Assembly: GCA_963682055.1 (NCBI GenBank)
Contig: OY821745.1
Location: 10,051,501 to 10,115,500 of the forward strand
Direction: 5' to 3'
Source of the DNA: Primula veris
Lineage: Eukaryota; Streptophyta; Magnoliopsida; Ericales; Primulaceae
DNA length: 64,000 nucleotides
Under the pieces are notes generated by a model, which saw only the letters and a program-made list of their open reading frames with translations, was not told the DNA's origin and did not search any database. The translations under genes were made by a program, and so were the position numbers. Position 1 is the stretch's first letter, and every line of letters starts with the position of its first letter. This document shows, piece by piece, positions 55,464 through 64,000 of the stretch.

Positions 55464-55593
55464 GTTAAAACTGTCAGATAAAACTAGTTCTCTGGAGAAA
55501 CTCAAGGGGTCCAAACAATTTAAGATGGTAGACTTTAACTCTATAATCATGCATCTCGATTTTGGAGATATACGCTTTCATGATGATGCTGAG
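55464..55593 (+). pseudogene. Orphan exon-like fragment of unknown origin
   Basis: Between acceptor GGTGATAG and donor GAG|GTAATT the frame is open and well composed. It reads LKLSDKTSSLEKLKGS, then QFKMVDFNSIIMHLDFG, then FHDDAE. I do not recognise it. No partner exons were found within several kb on either side. It lies close to the repeat that also borders the orphan ORF at 34.2-34.6 kb. It may be a gene fragment carried by a transposable element. Confidence 0.35.
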
Positions 55594-55814
55594 GTAATTT
55601 GTATTTATTAAGCTAATTATTTTTTTTTTCCTATTTTCAATAGTTATTAAGCATATGATTTGAGAAAGTTCCTAAATATATTGCTCTTGTGTATTTTGAG
55701 TTATTGTGTAAATAATATATTTATATTTTAATTACTAAAAATATATTTATATTTATACGACTATGTTTCAAATCATTCAGTTTTTGTTTTATATGAAAGA
55801 AACTTACCTTTAAA

Positions 55815-56125
55815 ATTATTTATTCCAAAGTTAGGTTTAATCTTCTTGAGTATTAAAATTCTATCATAAAATATCACATTACAACCAAGGAGACCCACTG
55901 TTTTTTTTTAGAAACTATGGTGACGACTTTGATATTTATATAACCATTTTTATTCTAAACGCATAAGTGTAAGTTATGGTTATACTAATAAACACACAAT
56001 TTCATTCACTTTTTTTTCATTTACTAATTTCTACTGTCTATGAGTAACCTGTAACGGTTTTGCTAACAAATATCTCGGCTATCGTCTAAGCATTACATGT
56101 TTCCCAAAATGAAATTATAATTTAA
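55815..56125. repeat. Dispersed repeat, copy 2 (partner at 35.4 kb)
   Basis: Runs from TTATTCCAAAGTTAGGTTTAA to CATGTTTCCCAAAAT, in the same orientation as 35415-35725, with scattered changes. Confidence 0.7.
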
Positions 56126-57613
56126 TATAAATATTGTAGATACTCATGTTGAGTTACCCACTAACTTTAATCTTGTTAAAAAATTGTTAAATTTAACAAG
56201 AACTTTAACTTTAAAACACATTAATTAAAAATCCAAACAAAATTATTGAACTCTATTTGATACTACCTAAATTTAAGTATTAATTAAAAATAGTAAAAAA
56301 AATCAATGATTTTAATATATCTTATTTTATATATTAAAATTATATAAAAATAAAATTACAAAACACACGCATAAATGTAGATCATTTTATTGTTTTAATT
56401 TCATCAATTAGATAAAACTCTAAAATATATGAGTACACTGTGAACTCTAAAAAAAAATTCATATAATGATCTACTATTTGTTTTAGCAGCAACTTGTGTT
56501 TTACTTTCCATCAATTCAATATGACCATAGGATTGTTTATTAATGGACGATTACAAATTATTCAAGGATTGAATAAACTAGATAACTTTGTTAATATTTT
56601 ACACTAATGTAAGCCTTAAAATTAACATACATGCATGTCATTTAAAACATAATTAAGGGATAACATGTTAATATTTAACAAGAAAAAATTAACAAAACTA
56701 TTGTGTATGTTTTAACCAATGTTAAATTTGTTCATCTCTCTCCTAAAAACATACATTTTTTTTTATATTCTTTCACTTTACAAAACTTAGAATTTTCTGA
56801 ATTATTTAAATGATAAAAATTGACTTGGTAAATATGGGCACTAAAATTTTAATTTTCAACCCATTAGAAAACAAAAAAAAAAGATTGAGAACCTGGAGAC
56901 TACATTAATTAAAATTATTTATCAACAATTTTTTTTACAAAAACTGATTAAAATATATTGTCAATCAAATCGGGACATTTTATCAACCGTTAACTTTTCA
57001 ACCCAATAAAAAACCCAAAAAAATGAAGAACCCTAATGTTTAACTGCCTGAAACTTAAATATTAATTAAATTTTAAGAGAAAAATATTTGTTTTGATCAA
57101 AACGGGACATTATACCGTTTTTTAACTTTTCGACCTAATAAAAAACAAAAAAAAAATAGAAAACTCTACTGGAGACTAATCTAAAATTAAATATTAATTA
57201 AATTTAAAATATTGATAAAAAAATATTTTTAATCAAAATAAGGCATTGTAACATTATGCTGCGACGGACCAAAAATACATAATTTAAAATACTTGCATAT
57301 ACTCCCGTTAAAGTTAGTAAATGTGGGGGTGTGGGATGCATTTATGGTTATTAATCGTGGGTTTTTCAAAATTAAATCATTTGATAAAATAATTCCACAT
57401 GTCATGTTTTATATGGTTTGACACACCACATAAGCATCATTAGTTGGTACACCCGGTTTTTGACGGTGTTTCTCGTTACTGGGAGACTATAAAACGGGAA
57501 AAAAAATAAGGCCATAGTGGACATTTTAAAATTTGTCACATCATTTCACTTTTTGTATTAAGACTATTGCCTCTCGTTTTTTTATCTGAAACAACAAAGC
57601 TAAACTAGTAGGC
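56126..57613. other. AT-rich intergenic with scattered repeat pieces
   Basis: Blocks near 56240-56330, 57040-57090 and 57170-57240 (TTAAATATTAATTAAA ... AATGATTTTAATATAT) are related to the 120-bp tandem repeat at 59534-59860. No gene seen. Confidence 0.45.
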
Positions 57614-57715
57614 ATATGCCTCTGATGGACGGGTCTGATGGACATTGTCTGATGGATGTTGTATGATGTACTTGGTTCGATGGACGTTGTCTGATGGACT
57701 TGGTTCGATGGACGG
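57614..57715. repeat. Short tandem repeats of TCTGATGGACGTTG type
   Basis: TCTGATGGAC/TTCGATGGAC units alternate with TTGTCTGATGGA and CTTGGTTCGATGGA over about 100 bases, giving a 17-34-bp higher-order pattern. Confidence 0.75.
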
Positions 57716-57970
57716 TATTAATTTTATTTTATTTTTCCATCCAAAACACTTTAATTGAGGGGAGTTAGACAGACCCCGACCTTTATATAAACATATAATA
57801 TCAATCCGTACATAAGAGGCGGACATAAACCAAACATCCCAAATAAATAACTGAATGCATGATATCTAGAGAATACAAAATGAAATCTACGCAACTGTGA
57901 CAAATAATAAATGGACACATGAAAATAAAAATTTAATGTTATCGTCTGATCTGAGCCATCTGTCTCGAAT

Positions 57971-58349
57971 CTAGTGGAAGTATCCCTTGATCCTCTGCGA
58001 AAGAGTACTAATATCATGAAAGATCTGATCAGTCTCATACGAACACGCCCAGTTTACCATGAAATCTACCGTCTGGTTCGCGTCTCTAAAGACGTGTCGA
58101 ATCAATACCCACATGCGTGCATAACTGGCGTATATGAGTTAAGAGTGTAATTGTGCTCTCATGCTCCTAAAGCCGTTGAAGTCACCCAAGATACCACTGT
58201 CGTAAAATCGGACTCAACCTCTGAGTTATCGAAACCCATCTCGGACGTCATATCCAAACCAATCAAAATAGTCTGTACCTCAGCGAAAATAATCGGTCTC
58301 GATCTAAGAAATCTATCAAATGCTCTAACTACACGACCATACTCGTCCT
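57971..58349 (-). pseudogene. RNase H-like (RVT_3 type) relic
   Basis: On the minus strand, 58349-58166 reads YGRVVRAFDRFLRS, then AEVQTILIGLDM and EVESDFTTVVSWV. After a frame change, 58140-57971 reads RHVFRDANQTVDFMVNWA, then a TAG. The E-x-x-A-I-x-x-G-L-x-x-A, S-D-S-x-x-V and R-E-x-N-x-x-A-D-x-L-A blocks define the plant RNase H-like domain found in LINE retrotransposons and related ORFs. Here the D-S serine and the last A-D are altered, and the frame is broken. It is non-functional. Confidence 0.6.
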
Positions 58350-58668
58350 AAAAGATCATACCTTATATAAAAATGTCAAATTTTATAAAATTATTTTGAA
58401 CAAACAGTTGAGAAAAAAATAATTAAAAAAATATAATAAAAAAATAATTAAAAATAAAAAAAACGATAACATAACCAAATTTGATATTTATGACAAATAT
58501 CTCGCTCATAAACTTTGTGTGCTGACTAAGCTTGTGTACTGAGTAAAGTGACACGTGTTTAACGACAGTGAAAATGACACGTTAATAAAAACACTCTGTA
58601 ATCCATTTCACCGCTCTCTTCATAAATAATTTAAACAAACTCCAAAAAAAAGTTACAGGAAACCAAAA

Positions 58669-61108
58669 ATGGAGGCAAAAGAAAAGAGCAAAAAAGAGGA
58701 ACCACCTCTTTCTCTTTCACAAATACTTTTATCTACTAATAACCCTTTTGCTTCTTCCACCAAGGTATATATTTCATTTATACTTTATCATATATATTTA
58801 GCTGTTTTGTATTCATTTTTCATTAAATATGGTAATACTACTACAGTATATGATTGCATTTGGTTATTATTATTAGCAGGATAAAATCAGCTCACAGCAG
58901 AGTAAGAAAAGGCCAGTGGGTCCCACTTCTAAATATGAGTTCGTGCAAGTCAGTCCCCTTGTTCTTTGTACTATATACTACTTGTACTGTTATAGACTTT
59001 TATGCATCACTTGTTTGATAATTTAATTGAGAGAAAAAAAAAACAAGAGGTAATAAATATTGGAAGGATTGTTTATGGGATCAATTTCCTAAATGGTCGT
59101 TGAAGTCGGTACTAAATTCGACTCTAGTCTTATAGTTGCAATCGAAACAATTAATGCCGCAAATTTGAAACAGTTTCACGGGATTCAGCCAATTGTCTTT
59201 TGACCAAGTGACGATTTTGCTCGCCAAATTGTTTGGTCTCTTGCAAATTTTCATGAATATCTGATACTATAGATAGATTAATATAAGGGAAATAAAACAA
59301 CATGCTGTTTTTAAGTATTATTTTGATGATTTAGTGTTGTACTTTTGTAGTAAAAAGGTGGAGCAATACTATTTATGGAAATGCAGGGGTTAAGTATGTT
59401 TATTTAAGCCACTGACGTAATTAACCATTTATCGTTGGAAAAAAAATTCAGTAACGCTATTGGCTCAACCAGACTGATTACCAGACAGTCTTTTATGTAA
59501 TTTTTAGAATTCTTTTGACACACAAGCAAAACAAAAATAAAACCCTAAATATAATATTTATGAAACCCTAGTTGAGACTACCCTAAAATTAAATATTAAT
59601 TAAAAATATTTAAAGTTCTAATGATTTTAATATATTTTATTTGACTATTCAACAAAATAAAACCTTAAATATAATATTTATGGAACCCTAGTTGAGACTA
59701 CCATAAACTTAAATATTAATTAAAAATATTTAAAATTTTAATGATTTTAAAATATTTTATTTGACGATTCAACAAAATAAAAACTCAAATATAATATTAT
59801 AGAACCCTATTTGAGACTATCCTAAACTTAAATATTAATTAAAAATATTAAATATATGGCCGAATATCATACTCTTAAATTTCGGGGTGAAAATGAAATT
59901 CTAAATTTACATTAAGAGTTGGTGTGTTGAGAGTCTGGTTGAGTCTATCTGGCTCATTAGCATTATTGAAAAAAATTAAATTAATACTCATTTCTGATAG
60001 GTTCTTGGTGAAGACTGAAGTGATGCTAATTTATAAAATATATAATTTCCGACGTCTCTGAAATTGCTATATTTAGAATTCATTTTGTTGATTCATTTGC
60101 TGACTTATTATTTTATCATAATCTTTTTTTTACTCTAATCAGATAGTTGCTGACAATCCTGAAAAACATAAAAGGTTAGTCTTCCTAGGAAACTTGCTTC
60201 ATACATAATATTTGTAATTATCATATTCTAGAATCGAGGTGGAATGTCCTAAGAATTTAATTACAACGTTCTTTATCCAATCAGGCCAAAGAAAACGAAG
60301 AGAGTTGCGGATGTGGACCCTACCAATAAAACGGAAGTTCTGTCATCTCCGAAACAGTCTTCTCCCGCTACAGAGAAAGCACAAGAGGTTGAAGCGAGTT
60401 CGCCACGTGAACATTATAGCTTCATCAATGAAAAGTCACCGTCAAATGTTACACATCATTTTCAAAAGGTTAGACATTTGCTTGTTTCTAAAATTTGGAA
60501 GTATATGAGCTTGTTTGGTTGCAGTTTCATGCCCGGATTATCCGTTCTACGTCACGAGTTCAAGTTCATGTGGTTGCTCAACTTAAAAGTTAGCTTAAAA
60601 CCTGAGCCTTTTCTTTTCTGGAACTGAAAGTTCTATAGATTTTAGAAGCTTGAACAAACACTTTTCTCAACCTCAAATGATTAGCCTTAAATGCTTAAAA
60701 GTAGAAATGAAAAAAGGCAGCCCCAAACTGTAAATAACATCTATTTGGGGTAAACTACATTTTCTCCACCATTGTTTGGGGCTTAGCTATTAAAAATATA
60801 TGTAAAGTACTAGACTGCTATGTAAACTTTTAAGAGTGTAATTCATTTGGCCGCTAATGTAACTTTGGGCACAAGTACTATGCCAATGAGATTCCAATTG
60901 AGCATACGATCTATATAAACTAGGAAAAAACTTTTTGTTTTGCTTTCATGATAAGAATTAGTCAAAAGTTCTAATTTAGCTATTTTTACAACAGTCTTCT
61001 CCAGCTATGGAAAAAGCGATAAAGGTTGAAACGGGTTTGTCTAGTGAACATCCTAGCATCATCAATGAAATGACCACACCATCACATGTTACACAACATG
61101 TACACAAG
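58669..61108 (+). CDS. B3-family gene, 5' part (five exons, cut by a retrotransposon)
   Basis: Exons are 58669-58764, 58880-58948, 60143-60174, 60285-60468 and 60995-61108. All are phase-compatible and give about 165 residues before the break. The protein begins MEAKEKSKKEEPPLSLSQIL, then SKKRPVGPTSKYEF, then a basic RPKKTKRVADVD. Exons 4 and 5 both encode the segment just before and at the start of the B3 domain (SPATEKAQEVEAS ... FINEKSPSNVT and SPAMEKAIKVETG ... IINEMTTPSHVT), so one is a tandem duplicate. The rest of the B3 domain is not present before the copia LTR at 61128. It could continue beyond the window. ATG 58669 was chosen because it opens the first exon-like frame and follows a short A-rich leader. 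Confidence 0.5.
59534..59860. repeat. 120-bp tandem repeats, about 2.7 copies, in an intron
   Basis: Copies begin AAAATAAAAC at 59534, 59654 and 59774, an exact 120-bp spacing. Each includes TAGTTGAGACTA-like and TTAAATATTAATTAAAAATA segments. They lie in intron 2 of the 58.7 kb gene. Related single pieces lie at 56.2-57.2 kb. Confidence 0.88.
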
Positions 61109-61127
61109 GTTAGACTTTTGCTGGCTT

Positions 61128-61356
61128 TGTTTTAGATTCTGTAAATATAAATGAAAGCAGAAAAAGGACACGGAGATTTAACGTGCTTCGGCTGAGCCTA
61201 CGTGTACGGGTATAAACTGAGTACATACCCATTAGGGTTGTCTCCATCTCTTTATATAGTAGTGTGTAATAAGCATGTGACATATCTTGGAGATTGCCAC
61301 TGCCATAATTAGAATATTACAATATCAATCATCATTATATACAATATCAATTAACA
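61128..61356 (-). repeat. 3' LTR of the defective copia element
   Basis: 229 bp with TG...CA ends. A TATATAAAG box lies near 61249-61257 on the minus strand. Confidence 0.8.
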
Positions 61357-61363
61357 CTCCCCC

Positions 61364-61915
61364 TCAAGCTGGAGCATATATATCATATGTTCCAAGCTTG
61401 TTACAAATGTATTTAACCCGGACTCCACTTAGTGCTTTTGTAAATAGGTCTGCCAGTTGTTCTTCTGTCTTCACATGACTAGTCTTTACGATATAACCCA
61501 TAATCTTTTCTCGAACAAAATGACAATCAACTTCTATGTGTTTAGTTCTCTCGTGAAATACTGGATTGTTAGCAATATGGATGGCAACTTGATTATCACA
61601 AACCAGATCCATAGGTCTCGCAGATTTAAAACCAAGTTCCTCTAAAATATACTTTAACCATATCAACTCGCAAGAGGTGTGAGCCATTGCTCTATATTCT
61701 GATTCCACACTTGACCTGGCAACAACATTTTGCTTCTTGCTTTTCTATGATATAAGATTTCCACCAACAAATACACAATATCCTATAGTTGACTTCGATC
61801 AAAAGGACACCCAGCCCAATCAGCATCAGTAAATCCCCTAACATGGATATTGTCGTGATTACGGTATAACAGTCCTTTTCCCGGTGCTCCCTTAAGATAT
61901 CTTAATATACGAATG
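61364..61915 (-). pseudogene. Copia RNase H remnant
   Basis: 61915-61770 reads IRILRYLKGAPGKGLLY and FTDADWAGCP, then is shifted. 61708-61364 is open again: ESEYRAMAHTSCELIWL, CDNQVAIHIANNPVFHERTK, and a C-terminal LADLFTKAL. The catalytic-type acidic residues (DAD, ESE, CDN) are visible but split between frames. Confidence 0.8.
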
Positions 61916-62259
61916 ATAGGGATGTGATGAAAGAAGCATGAACAGGTGATAAATGATCATAAGTGACAAAATTAGAAATCGGATGTGAGGTACATGCACG
62001 TTTACCTTTACGAATAGCAATTGGAAAAGTATCGCCTGTGGCAGGATCTGGAGACGTCGAGGACGAGGGCGAAGGGCTTGCATCATTAGAAAGAGGTTCA
62101 CTTATCGAACAATTTGGACTGCGGCCATACACTTTTACGTCTGTGGGCCATACACGACTCGAAGGGCATGGAGGATGGGAAAGTGATGATTCGGGAATAT
62201 TTTCGGAGATAGAGCGAGATAATGGCATCGGCGGTATTACTGGAAGCGGAAGAAAATCA

Positions 62260-62933
62260 TTAAGAGTGGTGGAAGTGTAACTCACTGAAATATGGGGTTG
62301 ACTCGAAAAAAGTGACATCAGATGAAGTAAAAAACTTACATAAAGTGGGACTGTAACACCGATAGCCTTTTTGAGCTCGTGAATAACCAAGAAATACACA
62401 TTTAATAGCACGAGGGTCTAATTTGTCAATTTCAGGTGAAAGTTGATGAACAAAACATGTACAGCCAAAAATGCGAGGAGGTAGAGGAAACCGTGAAATG
62501 TGAGGAAATAATATAGATTGCGGGGTTTGACCTTTAAGGACGGAAGATGGCATACGGTTAATTAAATGGCACGAGGTGAGGACATCGTCACTCCAAAAAT
62601 GTTTAGGGACATTCATTTGAAACATTAGACATCGAGCTGTTTCAATTAAGTGTTTGATTTTTTCTTTCGGCAACTCCATTTTGTTGAGGAGTATTAAGAG
62701 GATGAAGATTGGTGAATAATACCAGAATTGGTCATAAACTCTACAAAGGGTTGGGTAAAATACTCTTTTGCATTGTCACTATGAAGTATGCGAACAGATA
62801 AATTAAATTGAGTTTTTATTTCAGCACAAAACGAACAAAAAATAGAAAACAACTCAGAACGATTTTTCATTAAATAAAGCCAAGTGGTTCTAGAGAAATC
62901 ATCAACAAATGTAACGAAGTAACGAAATCCCAA
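62260..62933 (-). pseudogene. Copia integrase remnant
   Basis: 62933-62694 gives FVTFVDDFSRTTWLY and LHSDNAKEYF (the second catalytic Asp within SDNAKEY). A frame change at about 62690 separates this from 62679-62260, which gives HFWSDDVLTSCHLINRMPS and FLGYSRAQKGYRCY, the conserved integrase C-terminal block. The catalytic Glu region falls at the frame break. Confidence 0.8.
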
Positions 62934-63208
62934 ATTCGAAATGACACGACTCGGACCCCAAACATCAGAGTGTCATGAATGGAGCATCTACCCTTTTATT
63001 GATCCGGGGTGGAAAAGAAACGCGATGATGCTTTCCTAACTGACATGACTCACAATTTAAAGATTTGACATGACTCAAACTAGGAACTGACTGTTTCAAC
63101 TTATCGAGTGATGGATGTCCCAAACAAAAATGAATCTCTAATGGAGAGGCTGCAATGTGACAAGCAACTGAAGGAAGTGAATGCTCGCTAAATCGATAAA
63201 TTCCTCCC

Positions 63209-63910
63209 TCTTCACGCCCTATGCCAATCGTCCTCTGTCTTCAAATCCGGAATAGTGACAGAATGAGGAGAAAATGTCACTGAACAGTTTAAGTCTTTAG
63301 TTAATTTGCTAACGGACATTAAATTGAAAGGATAAGACTGAGGATAATTTGACACAAGAACTAGGATGAGCAATACCAATACCATCAACACTGGTGGTAG
63401 CTCCATTTGCCAATGTAACATTAGAAAGATTTTTTGAATGACGAATATTACTAAAAAGATCAATCTTACCAGACATATGATCCGTAGCACCGGAATCAAT
63501 GACCCAAGGAGATGGTAGAGAGGAATTGGAAGAAAAGCATGCCACTGGATTACCTTTATGAGCGTACGAAGCAATAGGAAGAGAAACCTGCTGATCAGCT
63601 TGGTACTTTTGTTACTTTAAATAATCCTCGGGTGAGATATTGACTAATTTTGATGTCCCAGAAGCATGTTCATATATACCGAATTGTTCATTGACAGCAT
63701 TGTTAGCTACATAGGCTGGTTTACCATGTAAATCCCAACACTTATCTGCTGTATGGTATAGTTTCCCGCAGTGCGTACATTTTTTCGGAGCGCGTCCCCC
63801 TGGTCACTAGTGCGAGTACCGCGATTATCATTCCGGTGATTTGTACGACTGATACCCCGATTATCGAAACGATTTCCATACAAGTTACTGACTGTCGATG
63901 CGATTTTCAT
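63209..63910 (-). pseudogene. Copia Gag zinc knuckle and protease remnant
   Basis: About 63790-63720 reads CTHCGKLYHTADKCWDLHG, a C-x2-C-x4-H-x4-C knuckle. 63545-63309 reads WVIDSGATDHM, the aspartic protease active-site motif (D-S-G). Frames change between the pieces. The Gag N-terminus continues beyond the window. Confidence 0.75.
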
Positions 63911-64000
63911 TCAAATTTCGATTATGATTAGGAGCAAAGGAGGATTGTGGTAATTGAGTCGCCAAAGCGGATCGATCGGAAGTTATATTAATTGCCGGCT

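Larger units (their letters stand above)
61128..64000 (-). mobile_element. Defective Ty1/copia element lacking reverse transcriptase (runs off the window)
   Basis: The left (3') LTR is 61128-61356 (plus-strand TGTTTTAG ... TTAACA). The polypurine tract GCTTGAGGGGGAG on the minus strand lies directly beside it. Inward on the minus strand come RNase H, then integrase, protease and the Gag zinc knuckle toward 63.8 kb. The reverse transcriptase that should separate integrase and RNase H is absent: linker text ends near 61920 and RNase H text (IRILRYLKG) begins at once. Frameshifts and stops also occur (for example near 61760). The 5' LTR is outside the window, so neither LTR divergence nor the target duplication can be checked. 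Confidence 0.85.

Overview
This window reads as nuclear DNA of a flowering plant, almost certainly a eudicot. It is AT-rich, its genes have many short exons with GT-AG introns, it carries Ty1/copia LTR retrotransposons and MITEs, and its one long conserved gene is a plant-type ATG2. The species cannot be named from the sequence alone. No rRNA, tRNA, CRISPR or bacterial feature was seen.

Region by region. (1) 1-3260: intergenic DNA, including an inverted-repeat-rich element (about 385-925). (2) 3261-15833, minus strand: a complete 13-exon ATG2 gene for the autophagy lipid-transfer protein, with a 2.86-kb first intron full of degenerate repeats and one GC-AG intron. (3) 15.9-22.7 kb: repeat country. 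It holds two elements built alike, each an array of 21-bp repeats between A-rich and T-rich arms. The first (16371-18357) has an 11-bp target duplication, and an uninterrupted copy of its insertion site lies at 33.5 kb. (4) 22779-29666: an old, decayed, full-length copia retrotransposon with 224-bp LTRs and a CTACT target duplication. (5) 29.7-38.7 kb: mostly intergenic, with a small unrecognised two-exon ORF (P-loop-like motif), a Ty3/gypsy gag-like relic and several local duplications. (6) 38730-47295, minus strand: an eight-exon gene joining an uncharacterised plant domain to a B3 DNA-binding domain. One of its introns holds a young, intact copia element (39418-44259, 347-bp LTRs, CATAT target duplication), and the 5' splice site of that same intron is GT changed to AT. 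(7) 49.4-53.6 kb, plus strand: duplicated B3 first-half exons and the 3' part of a second B3 gene, broken by a 4-nt deletion. (8) 53.6-58.6 kb: repeats (a third 21-22-bp array), an orphan exon and an RNase H-like relic. (9) 58669-61108, plus strand: the 5' part of a third B3-family gene with a tandemly duplicated exon, cut by a third copia element (61128 to beyond the window end) that lacks reverse transcriptase.

ATG2 is the only gene that looks fully functional. The B3-family loci form a small local cluster that has been shuffled by exon duplication, fusion, inversion and retrotransposon insertion. All exon limits were placed by eye from splice motifs and reading-frame continuity; no alignment or transcript evidence was available.
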